Source of the DNA: DATIRA01 sp964553405
Lineage (GTDB): Bacteria > Pseudomonadota > Gammaproteobacteria > Steroidobacterales > Steroidobacteraceae
Direction: 5' to 3'
Length of the DNA stretch: 62,837 nucleotides
Assembly: GCA_964553405.1 (NCBI GenBank)
Contig: CAZKLS010000005.1
Location: forward strand, 1-62,837
Positions 50,470 through 59,314 of this stretch are shown one piece after another. The position numbers were made by a program, and so were the translations under genes. The notes beneath the pieces are model-generated. The model saw nothing but the letters and a program-made list of their open reading frames with translations. It was not told the origin of the DNA and did not search any database. How positions within the stretch are numbered: position 1 is the first letter of the stretch; each line of letters opens with the position of its first letter.

Positions 50470-51891
50470 TCAGGGCCGGGTGGATGTCTGCGACGGCTCC
50501 TTGGCTTCGATCAGCACCATGAACGGCTGCGAGAAGCGCACGCCGTCGGTCGGCACCGGTTCGCCGTCCACGAACCGCGGGCGGTAACGGGCCGTCTCGA
50601 CGGCCTTCAGCGTGGCTTCGACGAAGTACTCGTCGCCGGCGTCGTCGACCACGACCGGGTCGGTGCCGAGCCCGTTCGCATCCACGCTGAGATCGACGTC
50701 AACGCTGCGCAGCTCGATCTGCTCGGGCGGGCGGCCCGCATAACGGTCCCAGAACCCGGGGCGGTCGTAATGCAGCAGTACCGGCGCGCCGAACAACCGC
50801 TCCGGGAGCGTACCGCCGTCGTCGTCGACCTGCTGCGCTGCCTGCCAGGCCTCGCGATACCGGGCCAGCGCCTCGTCGTGGCGGTCCAGCAGCTGGAGCA
50901 GGTCGCCCAGCTGCACGCGCACGTCCGCGAGCAGCGCGGGCGAGGGTGGCTGCTGCTGCTCGACGATGCCTGCCGCCCGTTCGAGCCAGTGCTGTGCGTC
51001 GCCGGCCAGCTGCCTCGGGGTCATCACCTGCGCCAGAGGAGTGACCGGATCGTGGAACATCGCGAAGCGTTCCGCGTCTGCACCGTACACCTGGGGATCC
51101 AGCGGATTCAGCAGCTGGCGGCGGTTGCACTCGGCCAGCGCCGCGAGCGGTGCCACCAGCGCGACGTCGTCCGGTCCGCGCGCCTGCTCCACGTCCTCGA
51201 GCACGGCCTTCAGCATCCGCCGCGCGGGGTCGTAGGCACGGATGCGCGCATACCAGCGGCCTACGGAGACGCGCACCGCGATGGCGCGAGCATCGACCCT
51301 TCCGTAGCGCTTCTCGCCGACGCGCAGCCGGTACGACTGCACCCGCTGTGCATCCTCGAGGCGTCCGAGCTCGGTCAGCGAATCTGCGAGCAGTTCCAGC
51401 GTCGGCAGCTGCTCCTCCGAGAACAGCCCCTCGTTGCGGCGGGTGATCCCGACCGCGGTCTCGAAGGCGGGCACCGCGATGTCGTGACGCCTTGCCGAGT
51501 GGTAGGTGCTCGCCAGTCCGGCATACGCCCTGGCCAGGCGGGGATCCGTCGGCCGGCCCTTCGCCTCGACCAGCTCGATCACCCGCAGGTAGCTCGCCTC
51601 GGCGCCGACGTAGTCCTCCGCGAGCCGCTGTGCATAGGCGAGGTTCATCAGAGCCGCCTGCAGGTTCTGCGGATCGCCCCCGGCGGCCGCCTCGGTGATT
51701 TCGACGACGCGCTGCGCGGCGGCCGCGGCTGCCGGGTAGTCGCCGGCGTCGAACAACTGCCTGAACTCGGCGTAGGCGTCGGCCGGAGAGTCCGCCGGCG
51801 GTGTCGCGGCGCCCGCCGACAGCGCGGCAAACGCTGCCAGCAGCAGCAGCGCGGATCGTCGGGGGGCTGTCTGGCCGTGGCGGATGCTCAC
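50470..51891 (-). CDS. Periplasmic TPR protein with TonB-C-like C-terminal domain
   Basis: 473 residues. A signal peptide (about 12-29) and a long helical region with TPR-like units (about 35-330; DYPAAAAAAQRVVEI, NLQAALMNLAYAQRLAEDY, LARAYAGLASTYHSARRHD) end in a domain of TonB C-terminal type (about 385-465; VDLSVDANGLGTDPVV, FVEATLKAVETARYRPRFVDGEPV). It has no anchor, unlike TonB. The GTG start has no strong ribosome site. It is convergent with the envelope cluster, four bases from it, so a functional link is plausible but unproven. Confidence 0.72.
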   Translation of the reverse strand: MSIRHGQTAPRRSALLLLAAFAALSAGAATPPADSPADAYAEFRQLFDAGDYPAAAAAAQRVVEITEAAAGGDPQNLQAALMNLAYAQRLAEDYVGAEASYLRVIELVEAKGRPTDPRLARAYAGLASTYHSARRHDIAVPAFETAVGITRRNEGLFSEEQLPTLELLADSLTELGRLEDAQRVQSYRLRVGEKRYGRVDARAIAVRVSVGRWYARIRAYDPARRMLKAVLEDVEQARGPDDVALVAPLAALAECNRRQLLNPLDPQVYGADAERFAMFHDPVTPLAQVMTPRQLAGDAQHWLERAAGIVEQQQPPSPALLADVRVQLGDLLQLLDRHDEALARYREAWQAAQQVDDDGGTLPERLFGAPVLLHYDRPGFWDRYAGRPPEQIELRSVDVDLSVDANGLGTDPVVVDDAGDEYFVEATLKAVETARYRPRFVDGEPVPTDGVRFSQPFMVLIEAKEPSQTSTRP

Positions 51892-51935
51892 GGCCAGAAA
51901 GATCTACACGCTCGCGACCAAGGATGCAATCTCGG

Positions 51936-52997
51936 TCACGGGCGCTCGAACAGATAGTGCGACACGATCCATTCCCGGCCGCCCCGGTAGCCCCAGAGTT
52001 CTGCGCAGGCCATGAAGAAGACCCGCCAGTAAACCCACCAGCGCCGCGCCTGGTCCGCGCCGTAGGTCTGCGCCAGCAGCGGCATCACTTCTTCGCGGCG
52101 ACGGTCCATGTTCGCCAGCCAGGCCTCGGCGGTCAGCTGGTAGTGCGTGCCGTCGAGCTGCCAGTGCTCGCGCAGGCGCAGGTCGCGCTGGAAGTACAGC
52201 AGCAGGTCGTCGCTGGGCATGATGCCGCCGGTGAAGAAGTACCGGGCCATCCAGTCGTTCTCGTCCCTGACCTCGAAGGGGTAGGCGAAGCGCGAGTGAC
52301 TGAAGATGTGCACGAACAGCGTCGCCTGCGGGCGCATCCAGCCCGCGATGCGGCCGAGCAGCGTCTCGTAGTTCCGCATGTGCTCGAACATCTCGACCGA
52401 GACCACTCGATCGAAGCGCCGGGTCGAGGGAAAATCCAGCACGTTCGCGTCCCGGGTGATCACCTCGACGTTGCCGAGGCCGCGCTCCGCGGCCCGTGCG
52501 TCGATGAACTGCTTCTGGGTGCGGGAGTTCGAGACCGCGGTGATCCGTGAAGACGGGAAATGCTCCGCCATCCAGAGCGTCAACGATCCCCAGCCACAAC
52601 CGAGCTCGAGCACGTCCTCGCCGTCGCAGAGTGCCGCGCGCCTGCAGGTCAGGGCCAGCATGTCGGCCTCGGCCTGGTCGAGGCTCGTGACGCCGGGGTC
52701 GAAGTACGCCGAGGAGTACTTGAGGTGGCGCCCGAGCACGAGCTCGAAGAAGCGCGTCGGCAGCTCGTAGTGCTGCTCGTTCGCCTCTCGGGTCGCAATC
52801 GCGACCGGCGAGTGCCGCAGTTCCTCGACCAGCTGCATCAGGTGGGCCTGCTGCGCCTGGGCGCTGCCCTTGTCCTCCTCGGCGAGCCGCGCAGCCAGCA
52901 GCCGGCGGATGCCGATTCGTATCAGCCAGTCCGGCAGCAGGTCCCGCTCGAGCAGCGAATAGCCGAGCGGCGGAGAACTCTCGGCCAGCGTGGTCAT
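51936..52997 (-). CDS. SAM-dependent methyltransferase, cyclopropane-fatty-acid synthase family
   Basis: 353 residues of the CFA synthase fold. HYELPTRFFELVLGRHLKYSSAYF and the SAM-binding LELGCGWGSLTLWMAEHFP motif are seen, as is VVSVEMFEHMRN. The enzyme would methylate or cyclopropanate unsaturated acyl chains of membrane lipids; the N-terminal domain is short, so an atypical substrate is possible. The ATG at 52997 overlaps the preceding gene's stop by three bases, so the two are coupled. Confidence 0.88.
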   Translation of the reverse strand: MTTLAESSPPLGYSLLERDLLPDWLIRIGIRRLLAARLAEEDKGSAQAQQAHLMQLVEELRHSPVAIATREANEQHYELPTRFFELVLGRHLKYSSAYFDPGVTSLDQAEADMLALTCRRAALCDGEDVLELGCGWGSLTLWMAEHFPSSRITAVSNSRTQKQFIDARAAERGLGNVEVITRDANVLDFPSTRRFDRVVSVEMFEHMRNYETLLGRIAGWMRPQATLFVHIFSHSRFAYPFEVRDENDWMARYFFTGGIMPSDDLLLYFQRDLRLREHWQLDGTHYQLTAEAWLANMDRRREEVMPLLAQTYGADQARRWWVYWRVFFMACAELWGYRGGREWIVSHYLFERP

Positions 52998-53356
52998 GCG
53001 ATCACCGGCCGCGGGGTGCGCCGCAGCAACAGCTGTTCCACGGGCGCCCCGTCCTCGAGCCGCGCGAGTTGTATCAGCATGTAGACCGCCATCGCGATGT
53101 TGCCGAGCAGCATGACCGCCAGGAACCAGCCCACGCGGGCGGTTGCGGCGGTCTCCTTGTAGAAAACCCAGGCGTAGAACGTCAGGAAGCCGAAGTATGC
53201 GTCGGCCAGCGTCGCGATGGTCCACCAGCGGTCCGGCTCGCTCACGAGGCCGGTCCACTCCCAGAGCGGCTGCCGGCCGCTCGCAGTGATGGTTATCGCC
53301 AGCATCGACAGCAGTATCAGGCCGAACAGAAGCTGCAGGGCACGTCGTGAGTCCAT
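52994..53356 (-). CDS. Small membrane protein (DUF1475-like)
   Basis: 120 residues with three hydrophobic segments (about 6-25, 46-65 and 72-96). The stretch PLWEWTGLVSEPDRWWTIATLADAYFGF looks like the DUF1475 family. ATG at 53356. It is upstream of, and overlaps, the CFA-type methyltransferase gene. Function unknown. Confidence 0.65.
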   Translation of the reverse strand: MDSRRALQLLFGLILLSMLAITITASGRQPLWEWTGLVSEPDRWWTIATLADAYFGFLTFYAWVFYKETAATARVGWFLAVMLLGNIAMAVYMLIQLARLEDGAPVEQLLLRRTPRPVIA

Positions 53357-53394
53357 GGCCGCCCCTTCGCAGCCGTCGGTGGGTCCGGATTCCT

Positions 53395-54000
53395 TCAGGA
53401 CGCCGCCGGGCCCTGCCCCGGGGTGCGGCCACTGCGCTCGATCACCAGCGTCTCGTAACGCCAGGCCGAGATCTCCTCGGCCCGGAAATCCCGGGGCCAG
53501 CCCGCCTTCAGCTTCAGTTGCTGCAGGAAGTCCCGCGGAGCCGGCACTTGTTCCCAGACCTTCGGCAGGAACGTGGCCCTTGCGCCCTGCCACTCGATCA
53601 CGAGTCCATGGCGTCCGGGCTCGAGCTGCCCGAGCAGCTCGGCCTCGCTGCCACGGGCCAGCGGGACCAGCTCGGAGAGGATCGAGATCTCCAGGTCCGT
53701 TCGATCCCACTCCTGCGGTGTCAGCGGCGGGAATCGCGGGTCGGAAAAAGCGCTGGTGCGCGCGTTGTGCCAGACGTCCAGCGCGAGCGCACGCCGCGCC
53801 TCGAGCGTCCCGCAGCAGCCCCTGAGGTGTCCCTCGATCGTCAGCGTCACGAAGCTGGCCGCCTCGCGACCCAGCGCGGCGGGCAGCTGATCCGGGGCCG
53901 GTGCCTGCGTGGGCCGGCCGGCCAGGCGGGAGGCGATCGACGTGGTCGCGGTGTCGAGCAGGTACTGGCTCTGCCAGGGCTCAAGCATCGTAAAGCGCAT
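53395..54000 (-). CDS. amrA: AmmeMemoRadiSam system protein A (AMMECR1 domain)
   Basis: 201 residues containing an AMMECR1 domain. The characteristic LRGCCGTLEARRAL (LRGCxG) and FSDPRFPPLTPQEW motifs are visible. The AmmeMemoRadiSam trio (AMMECR1, Memo, radical SAM) is a conserved but functionally unsolved system, thought to act in radical-based modification. Its start overlaps the amrB 3' end by 20 bases. An inner ATG at 53988 is an alternative start. Confidence 0.9.
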   Translation of the reverse strand: MRFTMLEPWQSQYLLDTATTSIASRLAGRPTQAPAPDQLPAALGREAASFVTLTIEGHLRGCCGTLEARRALALDVWHNARTSAFSDPRFPPLTPQEWDRTDLEISILSELVPLARGSEAELLGQLEPGRHGLVIEWQGARATFLPKVWEQVPAPRDFLQQLKLKAGWPRDFRAEEISAWRYETLVIERSGRTPGQGPAAS

Positions 54001-54796
54001 AGCAGGCGTACCCCACCACGCGCGAACGATCTCCGGCGGTATCGCCCGAGTTGCGCTGATCGATCAGCTCCACCCGCAGGCCCTTCTGGCGGGCCACCTC
54101 GAGCAGTCCGTTGATGATCTGCGCGCCGCAGGCCTGCTCGTCCGACAGGTCACTGCGCCGCGCCAGGATGGACCGCGTCGTGGCGTCATCGAGCGACTGC
54201 GCCTCGGAATACGTGTGGTAGTGACTGAGGTCGGAACTGACCACGATCAGCGTCTCCGGACCGTTCCAGACGGCCTTCAGCGCGCCGGCCACCTGTCCGG
54301 AGGGTCCGAGGCCGACCGCGACCGGCAACACTTCGAAATGGTCGAGCTGGGCCTGCAGGAACGGCAGCTGCACCTCGAGCGAGTGCTCGTTCTGGTGCGC
54401 CGCGTCGTTGATGCCCGCGAGGCCGAGCTCGCGCAGCCGGCGTCGCCCGCCGTCATCGATCGGCACCTCGCCCAGCGGTGTCGCGAAGCGATCCGCGGAG
54501 GGCAGCGCGAGGCCACGGATCGGCACGCGATGGCTCGGGCCGATCAGCACCACCTTGCGTATGTCCGTCGCTCCCTCGCCGAGGCAGCCGTAGCCCGCGG
54601 CGGCAACCACTCCCGAGTACACGTAGCCCGCATGCGGCACGATCAGCGCCTTCGGGCGGGCCGCCTGCTGCTGTGGCGGGGAGGTGTCCAGCAGCGCGCT
54701 GACCGTGGTTCTGAGCTCGCCGGAGCCGGCCGGGTAGAACAGCCCCGCCACCGCGGGCCGCCTGACCCTTGATTTCTCTCCTCCAGCGTTCAACAT
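53981..54796 (-). CDS. amrB: AmmeMemoRadiSam system protein B (Memo-like)
   Basis: 271 residues of the Memo family, related to the class III extradiol dioxygenase fold. RRPAVAGLFYPAG, LIVPHAGYVYSGVVAA, LIGPSHRV, NEHSLEVQLPFLQ and VSSDLSHYH supply the conserved histidines. ATG at 54796. It is divergent from amrS with 84 bases between them and overlaps amrA, as expected for a single module. Confidence 0.93.
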   Translation of the reverse strand: MLNAGGEKSRVRRPAVAGLFYPAGSGELRTTVSALLDTSPPQQQAARPKALIVPHAGYVYSGVVAAAGYGCLGEGATDIRKVVLIGPSHRVPIRGLALPSADRFATPLGEVPIDDGGRRRLRELGLAGINDAAHQNEHSLEVQLPFLQAQLDHFEVLPVAVGLGPSGQVAGALKAVWNGPETLIVVSSDLSHYHTYSEAQSLDDATTRSILARRSDLSDEQACGAQIINGLLEVARQKGLRVELIDQRNSGDTAGDRSRVVGYACYALYDA

Positions 54797-54880
54797 GTCA
54801 GTCACGGGCCGGCGATCACGCGCGGAGCCGCGTCGGCCACCCGGGCAATATCCCGCCGGGCCGCGCGAAGCGACAAGCGT

Positions 54881-55969
54881 ATGAATACGGACCTTCCTAT
54901 CGTTCCGACCAGGTACTGGAGCCGCCTCCCCGACGGCCGCGTGCAGTGCGACGTCTGCCCGCGTCATTGCAGGCTCCACGAGGGTCAGCGCGGCCTGTGC
55001 TTCGTCCGTGGCCGCGACCGTGATGGCATCGAGCTTTATACGTATGGACGCTCGAGCGGTTTCTGCGTCGATCCGATCGAGAAGAAGCCGCTCAATCACT
55101 TTCTGCCGGGTTCCGCCGTGCTGTCCTTCGGGACCGCCGGCTGCAACCTCGCGTGCAAGTTCTGCCAGAACTGGGACATGAGCAAGTCCCGCGAGATGGA
55201 CACGCTGGCCGATGCAGCGAGCCCGCGGCAGCTTGCCGACGCAGCGCTGAGGTCGGGCTGCGACAGCGTGGCCTTCACCTACAACGACCCCACGGTATTC
55301 ATCGAGTACGCGATCGACGTGGCGGAAGCCTGCCATGCCGCGGGAGTCCGCACGGTCGCGGTCACGGCCGGCTACATCTGTCCGGTGCCGCGCGCGGAGT
55401 TCTTCGCCTGCATCGACGCGGCGAACGTGGACCTGAAGGGTTTCACGGAGCGGTTCTACCGGCAGGTCTGCGGCTCCGAGCTCGCGCCGGTACTCGAGAC
55501 ACTCGAGTACCTGAGGCGGGAGACCGCGGTGTGGCTGGAGATCACGACGCTGCTGATACCCGGCGAGAACGACTCCGACCAGGAGCTCGAAGCGATGACC
55601 GGCTGGCTCATCGAGCATCTCGGGCCGGACGTCCCGCTGCACTTCACGGCATTTCATCCGGACTGGAAGATGAGGGAGACGCCGCCGACGCCGCCGGCGA
55701 CGCTGAGCCGTGCGCGGCGGATCGCGATGCAGGCGGGACTGCGCTACGTTTACACCGGCAACGTCCACGACCGGCAGGGCGGCAGCACCTGGTGCCACCG
55801 CTGCGGCGCGCTGCTGATCGAGCGCGACTGGTTCTCGCTGGGAACCTGGGGCCTGGCGGACGGCGGCAAGTGCGCGTCCTGCGGCGAGGTGCTGCCCGGC
55901 GTGTTCCGGGACGGGCCTGGACACTGGGGCGGACGCCGGCTGCCGCTGCGCATGCAGGGGACCCACTGA
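54881..55969 (+). CDS. amrS: AmmeMemoRadiSam system radical SAM enzyme
   Basis: 362 residues. A leading Cys-rich site (CDVCPRHCRLHEGQRGLC) precedes the radical-SAM motif CNLACKFCQNWDMS (CxxxCxxC) near residue 88, typical of the AmrS branch related to pyruvate-formate-lyase activases. A C-terminal zinc-like knuckle (CHRCG...CASCG) is also present, near residues 306 and 331. ATG at 54881; no close Shine-Dalgarno is clear. It is divergent from amrB/amrA. Confidence 0.93.
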   Translation: MNTDLPIVPTRYWSRLPDGRVQCDVCPRHCRLHEGQRGLCFVRGRDRDGIELYTYGRSSGFCVDPIEKKPLNHFLPGSAVLSFGTAGCNLACKFCQNWDMSKSREMDTLADAASPRQLADAALRSGCDSVAFTYNDPTVFIEYAIDVAEACHAAGVRTVAVTAGYICPVPRAEFFACIDAANVDLKGFTERFYRQVCGSELAPVLETLEYLRRETAVWLEITTLLIPGENDSDQELEAMTGWLIEHLGPDVPLHFTAFHPDWKMRETPPTPPATLSRARRIAMQAGLRYVYTGNVHDRQGGSTWCHRCGALLIERDWFSLGTWGLADGGKCASCGEVLPGVFRDGPGHWGGRRLPLRMQGTH

Positions 55970-55995
55970 GGGCCACGGGCCCGGCGGCGACCGCG

Positions 55996-58089
55996 CTAGC
56001 GTCGCTGCCTGCGTCGCCCGCCCGGCACGTTCTCGGCGAGTTCCTCGAGCCAGGTGGTCGCCGGCGAATCGCTCGGCGCGCGCCAGTCGCTGCGCGGCGA
56101 CAGCGATCCACCCGATCCGACTTTCGGTCCGTTCGGCATCGCCGAGCGCTTGAACTGGCTGGTCTGGAAGAAGCGCTTCAGGAAGATCTCCAGCCAGTGG
56201 CGGATGCTCTGCAGGTCGTACTCGCGCCGCTCGGACTCGGGCAGCGTGTCCGGCCAGGCGCCCCGCTCGCGATCGCCCCAGGCGGCGTGCGCGAGGAATG
56301 CGACCTTGCTCGGCCGGTAACCGAACCGGCTCAGGTAGTACAGGTTGAAGTCCTGCAGCTCGTAGGGCCCGACCACGGCCTCCGAGGAATGCCCGGGCTC
56401 CTCGCCGGCGCCGGGCACGAGCTCGGGTGAAATCCGCGTGCCGACGATGCGCGCGAGCACCTTCAGCGTCGACGCGTCGAACTGCCGTGTCTCGATCAGC
56501 CAGCGGATCAGGTGCTGGATCAGCGTCTTCGGGACGGAGGCGTTCACGTTGTAGTGGGACATGTGGTCGCCGACGCCGTAGGTCGTGAAACCGAGCGCGA
56601 GTTCCGAGAGGTCGCCCGTGCCGAGCACGAGCCCGCCGTGCAGGTTGGCCAGCCTGAACAGCACCGAGGTGCGTTCGCCGGCCTGGACGTTCTCGTAGGT
56701 CACGTCGTAGACGTCGCGCCCGCCCGCGTGGGGGTGACCGATGTTCTCCAGCATCAGGTTCGACGCGGGCCGGATGTCGATCTCGCCGGCCGTCATGCCG
56801 AGCGCCTTCATCAGCGCACGCGCGTTGCCGAGCGTCTGCCGCGAGGTTCCGAAGCCAGGCAGCGTGTAGCCGAGGATGCCGCTGCGCGGCAGGCGCAGGC
56901 GGTCGAAGGCCCGCACCGCCACCAGCGCCGCCTGGGTCGAATCGAGACCGCCGGAGATGCCGATGACGACCTTGCGGATACCGGTCGCCGAGAGGCGCTT
57001 CATCAGGCCCTCGACCTGTATGTCGTAGACCTCGGCGCAGCGCTCGTCGCGGCGGGCGTGTTCCGCAGGCACGTACGGGAAGCGCTCGACCCGGCGCTCG
57101 AGCGGCACGCGTCCGCGGGGAATCTCCAGCTCGAAGTCCACGACGCGAAAGTCCGCCAGCGCAGCGGAGTGAGTCCGTGCGCAGTCCGCGAAGCTCGTCA
57201 GCCGCGTGCGCTCCTGTCGCAGGTGATCGAGGTCCACGTCCGCGGTGACCAGGCCGCCCTCGAGCGGAAACCGCGGCGATTCGGCGATCCGCTCGCCGTT
57301 CTCGTACACCAGCGCGTGGCCGTCCCAGGCCAGGTCCGTCGTCGACTCGCCCGGCCCGGCTGCCGAGTACAGGTAGGCGGCGACGCACTTGGCGGACTGC
57401 GAGGCGCAGAGCAGCCGCCGGTAGTCCGCCTTGCCGACCGTGATGTCGCTGGCCGAGAGATTGACCAGCACCGTGGCCCCGGCCAGCGCCGCGAGCGTGC
57501 TCGGCGGCACCGGCACCCAGAGGTCCTCGCAGATCTCCAGGTGCAGCACCAGGTCCTCGAGGTTGCCGGCGCGGAACAGCAGGCGGTTGCCGAAAGGCAC
57601 CTGCTGGCCGAGCAGGCGCAGCTCGTCGGAGAGCGCCTGCTCAGCCGACGCGAAATGCCGCTTCTCGTAGAATTCGCGGTAGTTCGGCAGGTAGGTCTTG
57701 GGCACCGCGCCGAGCAGTCGGCCGCGCTGCATCAGCACCGCGCAGTTGTACAGCCGCCCTTCCGCGCGCAGCGGCAGGCCGGCGGCCAGCAGCAGCGGCA
57801 GCTCGCGGCTGGCCTCGAGCAGCGTCGCGAGGCCGTCAAGCGCGGCATCGAGCAGCGCGTCCTGGTGGAAGAGGTCCTCGTTCGAGTAGGCCGAGAGCCC
57901 CAGCTCCGGGAACACGGCCAGCACTGCGCCTGCGGCCGCTGCCTTGCGGGCCAGGCCCAGCGTCTCGGCCGTATTGAAGGCGGGCGATGCCACCTCGACG
58001 CGCGGCGTGGCCACCGCGACGCGCACGAAGCCGTGCCGGTAGATCGAGTCGAACGGCGGGGTCGGGGACGCGCGGCGTGGGGTCGGCAT
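55996..58089 (-). CDS. nadE: Glutamine-dependent NAD+ synthetase
   Basis: 697 residues: an N-terminal nitrilase-type glutaminase (Glu in VFPELGLSAYSNEDL, Lys in PKTYLPNYREFYEKRHF, Cys in LHLEICEDLWVP) and a C-terminal NAD synthetase with the P-loop ISGGLDSTQAALVA. It amidates deamido-NAD with ammonia from glutamine. The two-domain length fits mycobacterial-type NadE. The ATG at 58089 is chosen because AGGA lies about ten bases upstream; a TTG further upstream is unlikely. Confidence 0.96.
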   Translation of the reverse strand: MPTPRRASPTPPFDSIYRHGFVRVAVATPRVEVASPAFNTAETLGLARKAAAAGAVLAVFPELGLSAYSNEDLFHQDALLDAALDGLATLLEASRELPLLLAAGLPLRAEGRLYNCAVLMQRGRLLGAVPKTYLPNYREFYEKRHFASAEQALSDELRLLGQQVPFGNRLLFRAGNLEDLVLHLEICEDLWVPVPPSTLAALAGATVLVNLSASDITVGKADYRRLLCASQSAKCVAAYLYSAAGPGESTTDLAWDGHALVYENGERIAESPRFPLEGGLVTADVDLDHLRQERTRLTSFADCARTHSAALADFRVVDFELEIPRGRVPLERRVERFPYVPAEHARRDERCAEVYDIQVEGLMKRLSATGIRKVVIGISGGLDSTQAALVAVRAFDRLRLPRSGILGYTLPGFGTSRQTLGNARALMKALGMTAGEIDIRPASNLMLENIGHPHAGGRDVYDVTYENVQAGERTSVLFRLANLHGGLVLGTGDLSELALGFTTYGVGDHMSHYNVNASVPKTLIQHLIRWLIETRQFDASTLKVLARIVGTRISPELVPGAGEEPGHSSEAVVGPYELQDFNLYYLSRFGYRPSKVAFLAHAAWGDRERGAWPDTLPESERREYDLQSIRHWLEIFLKRFFQTSQFKRSAMPNGPKVGSGGSLSPRSDWRAPSDSPATTWLEELAENVPGGRRRQRR

Positions 58090-58290
58090 GCGGCGATCCT
58101 GCGGTGAGCAGACCCGCAGTTTCGGCCCGGCAGCCGGGCGGGGCAAGGGGAGGAACCGTTACTGCCGGTCCGATTCAAGGCCACCGATGCCGGATCCGTG
58201 ACACGGTTGCAGTCGCGCCGTGATGCGGATCACGCCCGGTTGTACCGCGCGGCGCTAGTCTCGGACGCAGCCAAACCCAGGGGTGCACCC

Positions 58291-58650
58291 GTGTCCAGCG
58301 ACGTCTTGAAGCGCGCGAAATCACTGTTCGGGCTCGGCCGGGAGCCCGAGCCGGCCGTGGCGCCGCGCAAGAAGCCCGCGCAGACGCACCACGCGGTGGC
58401 CATCGTGCCCGGGCCGCGTGCCTGCAGCGAGGTGCGCAAGCTGGTCGGGCAGCGGTTCCTGTCCCGCGAGGCGCCACGGCTTCCGCTCAGGGACTGCGAC
58501 CGGCCGGACTGCAGCTGCCGCTACGAGCACCACGAGGACCGGCGTCGCGGCCCGCGCCGTGCACGCGAGATGGGTGTCGCGATCGACGGCTACGAGGGCG
58601 AGGAGCAGCGGGAGAAACTGAGGCGCGGCCGCCGCAAGGGCGACCGCTGA
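58291..58650 (+). CDS. Small Cys/His-rich hypothetical protein
   Basis: 119 residues, basic throughout, no signal. The central piece LRDCDRPDCSCRYEHHEDRR has three Cys and two His that could bind a metal. The N-terminal part (LKRAKSLFGLGR) is a short amphipathic helix. GTG at 58291 follows an AGGGG. Conserved relatives of unknown function with a similar CxxxxCxC-HH core exist in my recollection. It is convergent with the MBL gene, nine bases apart. Confidence 0.55.
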   Translation: MSSDVLKRAKSLFGLGREPEPAVAPRKKPAQTHHAVAIVPGPRACSEVRKLVGQRFLSREAPRLPLRDCDRPDCSCRYEHHEDRRRGPRRAREMGVAIDGYEGEEQREKLRRGRRKGDR

Positions 58651-58659
58651 GGGTTGGGC

Positions 58660-59313
58660 TCAGGCGCGTCGCGCCATCGCGGCGTCGCTGACGAACGGGT
58701 TGTGGCGGCGTTCCTCGCCGAAGGTCGAGGTCGGCCCGTGGCCCGGAACGAAGCGGACGTCGTCCCCGAGCGGGAACAGCTTGTCGCGGATCGAGCTGAG
58801 CAGCGTCGCGTGGTCGCCGCCCGGGAAGTCGGTCCGGCCGATCGAGCCCGCGAACAGCACGTCGCCCACAAACGCGAGTTTCTCCGCGGCCGCATGGAAG
58901 ACCACGTGGCCTGGCGTGTGCCCCGGGCAGTGCAGCACCTCGAACTCCAGTTCCCCGACGCTGACGCGGTCGCCTCCGGACAGCCAGCGACCCGGCGTGA
59001 AGCCCTCGCACCGCGGCTGCCCGAACATCCGCGCCTGCTCCGGCAGCGCGTCTATCCAGAACTTGTCGCCGAGGTGCGGGCCCTCGATCGGCAGGCCGAG
59101 GTCGCGGTGCAGTTCCGCGACGCCTCCGGCGTGATCGATGTGCGCATGGGTCAGCAGGATCTTCTCCAGCCGGACGTCCTGTTCGCGCACCGTCGCGAGG
59201 ATCCGGTCGACGTCGCCACCGGGGTCGATGACCGCCGCGGCGCCGGTGGCCTCGCACCAGATCAGCGAGCAGTTCTGCGCGAAGGCGGTGACCGGGATGA
59301 TCGCGGTGCGCAT
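58660..59313 (-). CDS. MBL-fold metallo-hydrolase, glyoxalase II-like
   Basis: 217 residues with the metallo-beta-lactamase core THAHIDHAGG (HxHxDH), a second-metal His in HCPGHTPGH, Asp in FVGDVLFAGSIGRTDFPGGD and a final His in FVPGHGP. This is the YcbL-like type, which hydrolyses lactoylglutathione-like thioesters or related compounds. ATG at 59313, one base after the DUF502 stop codon region (TGAGATG), so the pair is co-translated. Confidence 0.9.
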   Translation of the reverse strand: MRTAIIPVTAFAQNCSLIWCEATGAAAVIDPGGDVDRILATVREQDVRLEKILLTHAHIDHAGGVAELHRDLGLPIEGPHLGDKFWIDALPEQARMFGQPRCEGFTPGRWLSGGDRVSVGELEFEVLHCPGHTPGHVVFHAAAEKLAFVGDVLFAGSIGRTDFPGGDHATLLSSIRDKLFPLGDDVRFVPGHGPTSTFGEERRHNPFVSDAAMARRA

Positions 59314-59314
59314 C

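Noticed and set aside
53981..57388. A 1135-codon minus-strand open frame across amrB, amrS and nadE
   Set aside because: Only the last 271 codons form a real gene (amrB); upstream sequence is compositionally shadow of amrS and nadE.
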